Positions 1 to 6,619 are shown, numbered from the stretch's first letter. The stretch: DNA of 8,465 nucleotides from Thermotoga sp. (GCA_003641545.1 QNAU01000049.1:1-8465); one strand, 5' to 3'. Notes: generated by a model not told the origin, from the sequence alone. Made by a program: numbers and translations.

Positions 1-155
1 GAATGCGAACCAAAAGCCCACCTTATGGCATCGACGACGTTCGATTTTCCACTGCCGTTCGGTCCGACTATCGCGGTTATCCCTTCTGCCAGTCTTATCC
101 TCGTGTACTTTCCGAAGGATTTGAACCCTTCTATCTCTATCTCGACGAGCCTCAC
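1..155 (-). CDS. smc: Chromosome segregation ATPase SMC, N-terminal fragment (runs off the left edge)
   Basis: The first 51 codons of an SMC protein, which forms the dimeric ring-shaped condensin ATPase that compacts and helps segregate the chromosome. The visible part is the N-terminal half of the ATPase head: a start reading M-R-L-V-E-I-E-I-E-G-F-K-S-F-G-K, then the Walker A loop GPNGSGKSN at about residues 33-41, followed by V-V-D-A-I-R-W-A-F-G. The GFKSF signature and this Walker A are typical of bacterial SMC; a full-length protein would be near 1,150-1,200 residues, so over 95% lies outside the window. The start is GTG at 155-153. A TAA stop lies three codons upstream in the same frame, so no earlier start is possible. 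A GGAGG at 169-165 sits 9 bases before it. The GTG overlaps the TGA stop of the radical SAM gene as GTGA, which suggests translational coupling. Related Walker A ATPases such as RecN or RecF are less likely because of the GFKSF context. Confidence 0.92.
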   Translation of the reverse strand, partial: MRLVEIEIEGFKSFGKYTRIRLAEGITAIVGPNGSGKSNVVDAIRWAFGSH

Positions 156-1234
156 CTCATATTACCTCCTCGGTCGTACCTCTCAGATCCTGAGAAAGGA
201 TGTCTCTCCTTGAAATATTTCTTCATCACCACTTCATAATCCATGGGGATATCATCGAGGATGAAAACAATTTCATCATCATCGACGATTTCGAGTTTTC
301 CAGGCAAATTTGAAAGCAACCTTCTGTTCTTTCCACCGTATCCATTCAAAAGATCCATCCTTTTCCTGCTCAACACCACGGTGAAATTCTCATACCTCGA
401 GGAGATCCACCTCAGGATCTTTCCGAATGCGCGATACTCCACGAGATTTCCAAAGGATGGATGATGTGGCCCAGCGACGATTTCGTGTGATTTGTCATTC
501 GGGATGAAGAATCCCATCCTCGTGGTTTCGATGCCGTGTCCTTTGAAACCTATGAACATCTCCGAAACGATATCCACCGCGCAATCCAAACTCAAAGGTT
601 GATAATGCTCCATCCTGAACATCTCTTCGAGTTTCGTGTTCCTCAAAACGAGTGTCGGATGGATCCTTACAGTTTCAGGTCTGAGCTCGATCACCTTCTT
701 CGCTGTCTCCATATCCCTTTCTACGTCATCACCCGGTAGTCCAACCATGAGATGAATGCCGAGTTCGATCCCGCACATTTTCACCATCTCACAGCCTTCA
801 AACGCTGTTTGAGAGTCGTAGTTCCTCCCCGACTTCATCAGAACATCGTCATCGAAAGACTCGACACCGATCTCCATCACCTTCACATGGTTTTTCTTCA
901 AATATTCGAGCGTATCGCGGTCTATGTAATCTGGCCTCGTGGATACTCTCACCCCGTCGATGATCCCTCTCTCGATCAACCTACCCGCGGAGGTGAGATA
1001 CGAATTCATCAATTCGAAAGGTATGTTCGTGAAGGTGCCACCGTAGAAACCTATTTCGATTCTTCTTTCGGTATAACGGAAAAATTTCACCCATCTTTTC
1101 ACGTAATCCTCGATCTCCTGCGGTTTCACAGGATCCAAGCAGACCCTATCCACCGCACAGTATATGCATCTTCCCGGACAGCCAAGGTAGGGGAGAAAAA
1201 CCGGAATGATGTAGGGAGGTTCAGTCAGCCCCAT
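152..1234 (-). CDS. Elp3-like radical SAM protein without an acetyltransferase domain
   Basis: A 360-residue radical SAM enzyme. The cluster motif C19-x3-C23-x2-C26 (CPGRCIYC) would bind the 4Fe-4S cluster that cleaves S-adenosylmethionine. A GGTFT motif at about 65-69 and later EIGVESFDD and HLMVGLPGDD segments follow the Elp3/HemN-type radical SAM core. After the core comes a conserved stretch reading V-R-I-H-P-T-L-V-L-R-N-T-K-L, the hallmark of the C-terminal extension found in Elp3-like bacterial proteins (Radical_SAM_C type). The GNAT acetyltransferase domain of true Elp3 is absent, so tRNA-wobble-uridine acetyl chemistry cannot simply be assumed; the substrate is unknown. The start ATG at 1234 lies 14 bases inside the end of rnc, with an AAGGAG about 7 bases upstream, and the stop overlaps the smc GTG start. 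In many Firmicutes a homologue sits in the same place between rnc and smc, so the protein is probably an old, conserved part of this cluster. Confidence 0.9.
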   Translation of the reverse strand: MGLTEPPYIIPVFLPYLGCPGRCIYCAVDRVCLDPVKPQEIEDYVKRWVKFFRYTERRIEIGFYGGTFTNIPFELMNSYLTSAGRLIERGIIDGVRVSTRPDYIDRDTLEYLKKNHVKVMEIGVESFDDDVLMKSGRNYDSQTAFEGCEMVKMCGIELGIHLMVGLPGDDVERDMETAKKVIELRPETVRIHPTLVLRNTKLEEMFRMEHYQPLSLDCAVDIVSEMFIGFKGHGIETTRMGFFIPNDKSHEIVAGPHHPSFGNLVEYRAFGKILRWISSRYENFTVVLSRKRMDLLNGYGGKNRRLLSNLPGKLEIVDDDEIVFILDDIPMDYEVVMKKYFKERHPFSGSERYDRGGNMR

Positions 1235-1928
1235 CGTTCAGCTCCTTCTCCAAAGCTTTAAGAGCCATCTTGGCAGCTTCCTTTTCTGCCTCTTTTTTCG
1301 AGCTCCCTTTTGCCCTTCCCATCACCTTCCCCATTATCCTGACCTCCACGATGAAGGTCGATGCGTGGGATGGACCCATCCTGTCGATCAGGACGTATTC
1401 CGGAAGAACCTTGAACATCCTCTGAGTTTTCTCCTGTAGTTCCGTTTTGAAATCCCTCAGTATCTCCTTCTTCATCACCTTGTCGTATTCATCTTTCAGC
1501 AAATATTCCATTATCCTCCTCACATTTTCTATACCACCGTCGAGGTAGATTGCTCCCATCAAAGCTTCGAAAGCATCCGCCAAGATTGAATCCTTGTCTC
1601 TACCTCCGCTTTTCTCCTCGCCCTTTCCAAGCTTGAGGTAATTTCCCAATCCTATCCTTCTCGCGAGCTTGGACAGCATCTTCTCACTGACCAAAGTCGC
1701 TTTCGCTTTTGAAAGTTCTCCTTCCGGAAGTGAGTATCTCTTGAACAACTCTTCCGCAACCACCAATCCAACGATCGAATCCCCGAGAAATTCCAACCTT
1801 TCGTTCGAACCATCGAGATGTTTCTCGTTAGCGTAGGATGAATGAACCATGGCTTTTTCGAGCAGTTCGACATTTTTGAACCTGTATTTTATCTCTTCCA
1901 TGAGCTTCAATAGATCGTCCTTTCTCAT
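1221..1928 (-). CDS. rnc: Ribonuclease III
   Basis: Double-strand-specific endoribonuclease that processes rRNA precursors and structured mRNAs as a homodimer in the cytoplasm. With the start chosen here it has 235 residues, a normal length. The nuclease domain carries the signature NERLEFLGDS at 42-51, with E43, E46 and D50 matching the E. coli acidic residues E38, E41 and D45. The second metal-binding motif is DAFEALMG, with D118 and E121. From about residue 160 to the end there is a double-stranded RNA-binding domain (TELQEKTQ, later a GSSKKEAEKEAAKMAL helix). An ATG at 1973 would add 15 residues, but it lies in the loop of a stem-loop, and the family N-terminus fits ATG 1928, which has GGTGAT (the 3' part of an extended Shine-Dalgarno) 3 bases upstream. 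The gene is 57 bases downstream of tkt and overlaps the radical SAM gene by 14 bases. Confidence 0.96.
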   Translation of the reverse strand: MRKDDLLKLMEEIKYRFKNVELLEKAMVHSSYANEKHLDGSNERLEFLGDSIVGLVVAEELFKRYSLPEGELSKAKATLVSEKMLSKLARRIGLGNYLKLGKGEEKSGGRDKDSILADAFEALMGAIYLDGGIENVRRIMEYLLKDEYDKVMKKEILRDFKTELQEKTQRMFKVLPEYVLIDRMGPSHASTFIVEVRIMGKVMGRAKGSSKKEAEKEAAKMALKALEKELNDGAD

Positions 1929-1952
1929 TCCATCACCCACTGAAGTATATCG

Positions 1953-1989
1953 GTGAAGATGGTGGGATCCCATATCCCACCATCTTCAC
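1953..1989 (-). other. Perfect 16-bp stem-loop across the tkt stop codon, in the rnc leader
   Basis: The arms at 1953-1968 and 1974-1989 are exact reverse complements with a 5-base loop between them. On the minus-strand transcript the tkt TGA stop (1988-1986) lies inside the upstream arm, and the downstream arm ends 24 bases before the rnc ATG. The bases after the stem (CGATATACTTCAG) contain no T-run, so it does not look like a standard intrinsic terminator. It could be an mRNA-processing or stabilising element between tkt and rnc, an attenuator, or a target of RNase III itself, as known for the E. coli rnc leader. The structure is seen directly; the role is inference. Confidence 0.75.
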
Positions 1990-3926
1990 TGCATGACCAA
2001 CTCCGATATTTTCCCCAGAAGGTTATCCACCTCGAAGCCAGCCCACTTGAACAGGTCATCCCTCTTGCCGGATGGAGCGTAATCTCTCAATCCAATCTTG
2101 GTCAGAGATTTGACTTTGATCCCATCCGAAACGATCAAATCCGATATTATCGAACCGAGTCCCGTGTTGACGTTGTGATCCTCGTATGTTATGACATGTT
2201 TTCCCTCTATCTCCCTTCTTATCGTTTCGACATCCGGATGAAAGGGACAGCTCACGTTCAGAACACCAACACTTATTCCCCTCTCCTTGGCCTTCTCATG
2301 CACTTGAACCGCTTTCTCCAAGAGTTGTCCGAAGGTCAGTATGACGGCATCCTGCCCTTTCCTCACGACATCCACCTTTCCGTATTCGAACTCATAATCA
2401 TCGCCGAAGAATGGATTACCATCCTCATCCTTTATTATGCTGACCTTCGACCTTCCCATTCCTATCACGAAATTCCCCTTGTTCTTTGCAACGTATCTCA
2501 CGACCCTGTCGGTTTGATTTGGATCTGCGGGAAGTATCAATTTATAAGAGTAGAGATTCCTCAGCACACCTATGTAATCCACACAGTGGTGGGTCTTCCC
2601 ATCCTCCCCAACATCGACCCCAAGGTGTGTGACCCCCACCTTTAGGTTCGTCTTGTTGAGGTCGTTCAACCTCTGCTGGTTGTAGGTTTCATCCACCCCG
2701 AACACTCCGAAATCGGCGAAGAAGACCAAAAGATCCGTCACCGACATGGCGCCAGCTATGGTAGCCGCGTTGTGTTCCTGAACGCCAACCTCCACCAAGA
2801 ATTCGGGCGATACTTTCTTGAAATCACCCGTCTTGACGGAAGGTATCAAATCGCAATCCACGACCACCACCTTGGTCTTCCCATCCTCACCGTTGTTAAG
2901 TCTCGCGAGATCTGCTAAGGCTTTTCCGAATGCGGTTCTGTTGTCGAGTTTTTCCTCAACACCGTAGTTCATCGGCTCACCGGTGTCGATCTTCAGGTTC
3001 AATTCGGGAGGCTTGAAGATCCTTTTCACGGAAAGTGTGTCGAGTTTTTCCCTCAGTTCCCTGTATCTCGAGAGATCCGAATCCAACTTCAACTCTTCCA
3101 TAGCTTTCTCGAACTGTTCGGGTTTCAGAGGCTTACCGTGGTATCCAACATCGTTCTCCATGAAGGATACTCCCTTACCTATGACCGTCTTGGCTATGAC
3201 GACGGTTGGATCTCCTTTGTGATCTATCGCTTCCCTTATCTTCTCGTAGAGATCGGATAGATCGTGACCATCCGCCGTGAAAACCTTCCATCCATCGGAT
3301 ATATAATTCTCCATTATGTTTACCGGCATGATATCGCTCGCCTTCCCGCTTATCTGTGCATCGTTGTAATCTATGACAACGGTTATGTTGTCGAGGTTGT
3401 ATTTTCTTGCGACCCTTCTCGCCTCCGCGACCTGTCCCTTAGCCTGTTCAGCATCGCTCATCGCAACGAAGGTGTAGTAATCCTTCCCTCTCAGTTTCGC
3501 GGACAGTGCGAATCCAACGCCCGCACTCAGTCCCTGACCGAGATTCCCAGTCGTCCATTCGACTCCTGGTATTCCACGGGTTATGTGTCCCTCGAACGGG
3601 GATCTGTAGTGTCTGAAACCGGCAATAGCTTCATCTATGTCGAAGAATCCGAGCCTTCCGAGGACGGAGTAAACCCCCGCGGATATGTGTCCATGACTCA
3701 CAACTATCCTGTCCCTGTCGTCATCGTATGGATTCTGAGGATCTATCCTCGCGAACTTGTAGAGGATTATCAGGATCTCGAGGGATGACATCGCACCACC
3801 CGGGTGTCCGGAGGATGCCAAGGTCGTCATCCTGAGTATATCTCCTCTACATCTTCTCGCCAGTTCCCTCAATTCCGCCAGAATCTCATCGGACAACTTT
3901 TCGTAAGGAAATCTGCCACCTTTCAT
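1986..3926 (-). CDS. tkt: Transketolase (divergent cofactor motif)
   Basis: Thiamine-diphosphate enzyme moving two-carbon ketol units between sugar phosphates in the non-oxidative pentose phosphate pathway. The 646 residues hold three domains in the usual order: TPP-binding (about 10-270), pyrimidine-binding (about 325-490) and C-terminal (about 510-630). Conserved residues include the histidine of SGHPGG (41), SHGH (78, 80), EGHITRG (114), YHG (263), the catalytic glutamate of GVQEHN (384), and the GEDGKTHH segment (near 440-446). The TPP/Mg motif, normally G-D-G, reads S-D-A (157-159); the metal-binding aspartate is kept, as is the asparagine of IDYND (188). The GIPGVEWTTGNLGQG segment also differs from the canonical transketolase wording. 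TTG 3947 and ATG 3941 are possible earlier starts, but GGAGGG at 3939-3934 is 7 bases before ATG 3926, which is chosen. It follows the small secreted-protein gene by 31 bases. Dihydroxyacetone synthase or DXS are less likely on length and motifs. Confidence 0.94.
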   Translation of the reverse strand: MKGGRFPYEKLSDEILAELRELARRCRGDILRMTTLASSGHPGGAMSSLEILIILYKFARIDPQNPYDDDRDRIVVSHGHISAGVYSVLGRLGFFDIDEAIAGFRHYRSPFEGHITRGIPGVEWTTGNLGQGLSAGVGFALSAKLRGKDYYTFVAMSDAEQAKGQVAEARRVARKYNLDNITVVIDYNDAQISGKASDIMPVNIMENYISDGWKVFTADGHDLSDLYEKIREAIDHKGDPTVVIAKTVIGKGVSFMENDVGYHGKPLKPEQFEKAMEELKLDSDLSRYRELREKLDTLSVKRIFKPPELNLKIDTGEPMNYGVEEKLDNRTAFGKALADLARLNNGEDGKTKVVVVDCDLIPSVKTGDFKKVSPEFLVEVGVQEHNAATIAGAMSVTDLLVFFADFGVFGVDETYNQQRLNDLNKTNLKVGVTHLGVDVGEDGKTHHCVDYIGVLRNLYSYKLILPADPNQTDRVVRYVAKNKGNFVIGMGRSKVSIIKDEDGNPFFGDDYEFEYGKVDVVRKGQDAVILTFGQLLEKAVQVHEKAKERGISVGVLNVSCPFHPDVETIRREIEGKHVITYEDHNVNTGLGSIISDLIVSDGIKVKSLTKIGLRDYAPSGKRDDLFKWAGFEVDNLLGKISELVMQ

Positions 3927-3933
3927 GCACCAT

Positions 3934-3939
3934 CCCTCC
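3934..3939 (-). promoter_or_regulatory. Ribosome binding site deciding the tkt start
   Basis: GGAGGG read on the minus strand, 7 bases before ATG 3926. It overlaps or follows the alternative in-frame starts TTG 3947 and ATG 3941, neither of which has a comparable site in front of it, so translation of transketolase most likely begins at 3926. Confidence 0.75.
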
Positions 3940-3957
3940 ATCCTCAACGGAATTTTT

Positions 3958-4527
3958 TCAACTCTTGTGCTTGATTAAAACGATATAAACGTTCGGATTT
4001 CCCGTATCTTCCTCGTGCATGACGAGTTTCAACGGTACCGGGATATCCGGATTCACAACCCAACTCATGAATTTTTCCCCGTTTGGATCGTAGAGGTTCA
4101 CAACGTATCCATCTATCCCAGCAACCTTTTCCTTACCCTCAACCTTCAGCACTCCCAATCCAAATATAGCCATCTGGGATCCCACCGATATGTCGAACTG
4201 CCTGAAGACACTGTAAACCATCGGTAAAAATATGAAGTAAGCGTTGTTTACTGACGTACCAATCATGAGTGCGAATATACCACCGTTTTCAACATCCGAT
4301 TGATTTGCCTCGTAATCCACGGAATATCTGAACTTGTAATTCCCATTTTTGGCTCTTCCAAGGTACTGTATGGTGAAGGTATATTCTTTACCTCCACCAT
4401 TATCGATAAATTTGTAGGTATAACTTGCCGGTTTTTTAAAGACGTATGCATTCCAGACTTTCGAAAATCCAAAATTCAAAATGAGAATGAGGATTAATAG
4501 TATCAATACACCCTTTTTGAATCCCAT
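3958..4527 (-). CDS. Unrecognised small secreted or membrane-anchored protein
   Basis: A 189-residue protein I cannot assign. It begins M-G-F-K-K followed by a hydrophobic run of Ile/Leu/Val to about residue 19, a signal peptide or N-terminal membrane anchor; no clear A-x-A cleavage site follows (the next residues are NFGFSKVWNAY), so an anchor is possible. The remainder is rich in aromatic and beta-forming residues: YTYKF (36-40), YTFTIQYLG (49-57), FRYSVDYE (66-73), a hydrophobic central stretch near 84-108, then a lysine-rich VEGKEKVAGIDGYVV segment (129-143) and a final W-V-V-N-P-D-I-P-V-P-L-K-L motif at about 156-168. The last part resembles the pattern of envelope beta-sandwich proteins (LolA or DUF3108-like), but this is only a loose impression. 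The start ATG 4527 has GGAGG with an 8-base spacer; upstream in-frame codons would be intergenic read-through. The gene looks AT-richer than its neighbours. It heads the minus-strand unit before tkt. Confidence 0.8.
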   Translation of the reverse strand: MGFKKGVLILLILILILNFGFSKVWNAYVFKKPASYTYKFIDNGGGKEYTFTIQYLGRAKNGNYKFRYSVDYEANQSDVENGGIFALMIGTSVNNAYFIFLPMVYSVFRQFDISVGSQMAIFGLGVLKVEGKEKVAGIDGYVVNLYDPNGEKFMSWVVNPDIPVPLKLVMHEEDTGNPNVYIVLIKHKS

Positions 4528-4558
4528 ATCCCTCACCTCCAAATTGCATGTTCTTGAG

Positions 4559-4573
4559 TATTCAGTTTGAATA
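4559..4573. other. Small perfect dyad at the likely minus-strand transcription start
   Basis: TATTCA, three bases, TGAATA: a 6-bp perfect inverted repeat placed immediately downstream of the candidate minus-strand -10 hexamer. It could be an operator for a dimeric repressor, or chance in an AT-rich region. Nothing else supports it. Confidence 0.25.
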
Positions 4574-4603
4574 ATGATAGCACAAACTTGTAATTTATGA
4601 TGA
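4574..4603 (-). promoter_or_regulatory. Candidate promoter for the minus-strand unit
   Basis: On the minus strand TATCAT (4579-4574) matches five of six -10 consensus positions and is preceded by TGC, forming an extended -10 element. At an 18-base spacing the -35 position reads TCATCA, a poor match, as often seen with extended -10 promoters. Transcription would start near 4567 and give a leader of about 40 bases before ATG 4527. An alternative is TTGTGC (4585-4580), 17 bases, AATACT (4562-4557), which is weaker. The divergent arrangement requires a promoter somewhere here, but the exact site is uncertain. Confidence 0.45.
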
Positions 4604-4715
4604 ATGATACCCCAGCTGTGTCCGGATATACTCATTCGGGATTCCGAGGTGAGAGGAGAAGAACCCTCAATTTTCTCAAGATTCAAAGCTTTCATATCAT
4701 CAGGATTCCTTCCGC

Positions 4716-4744
4716 TTGGAAAAATCTGTCAAATTGAGTATAAT
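4716..4744 (+). promoter_or_regulatory. Sigma-70-type promoter of the yajC-secD-secF unit
   Basis: A -35 box TTGGAA (4716-4721), a 17-base spacer and a perfect -10 box TATAAT (4739-4744). Transcription should begin near 4751, giving a leader of roughly 45 bases that contains GGGAGG (4785-4790) 7 bases before the yajC ATG. This is the best promoter match in the window. Confidence 0.82.
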
Positions 4745-4797
4745 CCAATGATGAATTTCAGAATGGAAGATAAAATTTTGAAAAGGGAGGAATAGAG

Positions 4798-5187
4798 ATG
4801 AAATTCGCGTATGCACCCCCGGGTGGTTCCACGAGTTCCGGCGGTGGATCTACACCTGCTGGAGGAGGAACCATGGGATTGATAATATGGCTCTTGGTTT
4901 TATTTCTCATGTTTTACTTTCTTCTCATCCTCCCCCAGAGAAAGAAGGAGAAGGATTTCAGGAGGATGATATCCTCTCTGAAGAGGGGAGATAAGATAGT
5001 CACAGTCGGTGGAATAGTTGGAAAGGTGATAGACATAAGGAAGGACACGGTGAAGATAAAGGTTGCAAACACCACCGAACTCGAGGTCACCAAGAGATCG
5101 ATAGCAAGCGTACTCGCACCGAGATCGGTTGAGAAGGAAAAGGAGAAGGAAAAAGAGGAGAACAAGGAAGATAAGAAAGAAAGCTGA
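4798..5187 (+). CDS. yajC: Preprotein translocase accessory subunit YajC
   Basis: A 129-residue single-span inner-membrane protein that associates with SecD and SecF in the Sec translocon. An extracytoplasmic N-terminus of about 25 residues rich in Gly, Ser, Pro and Thr (PPGGSTSSGGGSTPAGGG) precedes one membrane segment at about 27-45, ending in the family-typical F-L-L-I-L-P-Q-R-K-K-E-K. The cytoplasmic domain has the usual LKRGDKIVTVGGIVGKV motif (near 61-77), and the protein ends in a highly charged Lys/Glu tail from about residue 113. A Gly-rich N-terminus also occurs in some other YajC proteins, so it is not in itself abnormal; the long KE tail is typical of thermophile proteins. GGGAGG with a 7-base spacer supports the start. 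It is the first gene of the sec unit; the secD ribosome binding site directly follows its stop codon, 13 bases before secD. Confidence 0.95.
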   Translation: MKFAYAPPGGSTSSGGGSTPAGGGTMGLIIWLLVLFLMFYFLLILPQRKKEKDFRRMISSLKRGDKIVTVGGIVGKVIDIRKDTVKIKVANTTELEVTKRSIASVLAPRSVEKEKEKEKEENKEDKKES

Positions 5188-5200
5188 GGAGGGGTAAGGA

Positions 5201-6619
5201 ATGAGGATAGACAGGATACTTGGAATAATATCCATAGTTGTCATAGCCTTAGCGATCTTCTTTCTTCTCTACCCGAGTGGTAGAAGAGCAACCGGTGGGG
5301 GATTCCTCGGAACGCTCTTTTCCAACATACACCTTGGGCTGGATATAAAGGGTGGATCGATTCTCGAGTTCTCCATGAGAACGGAGGAACTCGGAGAGGT
5401 GGATGAAAACGAGCTTGCAAATCAAGTCATAGCTGTCCTGAGAAACAGACTCGATGCTGCCAACTTCACCGAGGCTCACATAAAGAAGGTTTTCGCCGGA
5501 AACAGGGTGAGGATAAGGATAGAGATACCCGAGGTTTCTGATCCCGCGAAGGCTGAGAGGTTGATTGGGAGAAAGGGAAGGTTGTATTTCGCCGAGGTTC
5601 TCGATTCGAGGATACAAAAGGAAAAGCCGAAGGATATACCCCTGATCCCGGGAAGATCGAGGAAGGATCTCGTCTGGATGAAGAACGTATCCTATGAGAA
5701 GAGATACGGGAAGCCTGAATGGGTTTTGGTCGATGAGAACATCCGAGTTGGTGGAAGGATAATGAAACTCGATGGAACGAAGATAAGGGATGCGAAAGCG
5801 AGCGTTGATCCTGCTGAAGGATACGTCATAAACCTGAGCTTCAACAATGAAGGGAAGAAGATCTTCGCGGATATAACGAGGGCACTCGTCAACAAGAGAT
5901 TGGCGATAATACTCGACGATGTCGTTCTCGTCGCGCCCGTCGTGAGAGAACCCATAGTTGGAGGAGGCGCCAGGATAACGGGAAGATTCAAGATGGAGGA
6001 GGCGCAGGAGATAGCGACGCTAATAAAGAGTGGTAATTTGCCCGTCGATCTCGTGAAGGTTGAGGAACAAACAGTCGGTCCTCTTCTCGGTAAGGACATA
6101 ATAAGGCAGAGTTTGATAGCGGGTTTGATAGGACTTATCATGGTTCTCATATACATGATCCTGTATTACAGATGGATGGGTGTGGTTGCAGATATAGCTC
6201 TTCTGTACAACACCTTCCTGCTTCTCGGAGTTCTGGCGGCGACCAAAGCGATTCTGACACTACCCGGTATAGCGGGAATAATTCTGACCATCGGAACCAC
6301 GGTGGATGGAAACATAATAATATTTGAAAGAATAAAGGAAGAGATGAAGCTCGGCAAAACGACCTACAACTCCATAGTTGGTGGATTCACGAAGGCAACA
6401 TCCACCATAGTCGATGCCAACCTGACCACGATAATAGCGGGGTTGGCTCTCTACATACTCGGTAAAGGAGCGATAAAGGGATTCGCAACCACCCTGATAA
6501 TCGGAGTCATTGGAAGTATGTTCACCGTCCTGGTCGTTTCGAGGGTTCTTCTCGATACAACTCACAACCTCGTCAAAAACAAATACCAGGTTGAAACTCC
6601 AGAGGAGGTGGCAAAATGA
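5201..6619 (+). CDS. secD: Protein translocase subunit SecD
   Basis: An inner-membrane protein of 472 residues that works with SecF to use the ion gradient to pull and release exported proteins on the outer face of the membrane. It has a first membrane segment at about 6-24, the NIHLGLDIKGGSILEF segment at about 42-57, a large extracytoplasmic P1 domain to about 290, and five further membrane segments at about 301-322, 326-348, 355-376, 403-421 and 427-450. The functionally key aspartate of the fourth segment is present (T-T-V-D369-G-N with I-I-I-F-E-R-I after it), as is the D-A-N-L-T-T-I-I-A-G motif at 405-414. Length is like other short, non-proteobacterial SecD proteins (E. coli SecD is 615). 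The wording TTVDGN differs slightly from the common MAVDAN. The start has GGAGG directly after the yajC stop with an 8-base spacer, and the stop overlaps the secF start (ATGA). Confidence 0.98.
   Translation: MRIDRILGIISIVVIALAIFFLLYPSGRRATGGGFLGTLFSNIHLGLDIKGGSILEFSMRTEELGEVDENELANQVIAVLRNRLDAANFTEAHIKKVFAGNRVRIRIEIPEVSDPAKAERLIGRKGRLYFAEVLDSRIQKEKPKDIPLIPGRSRKDLVWMKNVSYEKRYGKPEWVLVDENIRVGGRIMKLDGTKIRDAKASVDPAEGYVINLSFNNEGKKIFADITRALVNKRLAIILDDVVLVAPVVREPIVGGGARITGRFKMEEAQEIATLIKSGNLPVDLVKVEEQTVGPLLGKDIIRQSLIAGLIGLIMVLIYMILYYRWMGVVADIALLYNTFLLLGVLAATKAILTLPGIAGIILTIGTTVDGNIIIFERIKEEMKLGKTTYNSIVGGFTKATSTIVDANLTTIIAGLALYILGKGAIKGFATTLIIGVIGSMFTVLVVSRVLLDTTHNLVKNKYQVETPEEVAK

Noticed and set aside
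752..1261. Plus-strand open frame of 169 codons opposite the radical SAM gene
   Set aside because: Antisense shadow: His/Arg/Pro-rich translation without a domain, while the minus strand carries clear CxxxCxxC and Radical_SAM_C motifs.
1953..1989. The tkt-rnc stem-loop as a standard intrinsic terminator
   Set aside because: No T-run follows the stem in the direction of transcription, and no good promoter for rnc is seen in the remaining spacer.
1953..2645. Plus-strand open frame of 230 codons opposite transketolase
   Set aside because: It lies wholly antisense to a well-conserved gene, has no ribosome binding site, begins inside the hairpin arm and its translation has no recognisable features. 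Such shadows are expected opposite purine-rich, AGA/AGG-rich coding sequence.
3264..3788. Plus-strand open frame of 174 codons opposite the N-terminal half of transketolase
   Set aside because: Antisense shadow of conserved TPP-domain codons; no start context and no protein-like motifs.
4528..4695. 56-residue N-terminal extension of the small envelope protein
   Set aside because: It would place the signal peptide internally and translate the intergenic promoter region; ATG 4527 has a strong GGAGG and is followed directly by a signal-type sequence.
4604..4795. 63-codon plus-strand frame in the divergent intergenic region
   Set aside because: It runs through the yajC promoter and ribosome binding site, has no upstream ribosome binding site and no recognisable sequence.
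5100..5187. Repeated AAGGAGAAGGAA-like bases at the end of yajC as a DNA repeat
   Set aside because: This is simply the coding of the Lys/Glu-rich tail of YajC; it is in frame and low complexity, not a dispersed or tandem repeat element.
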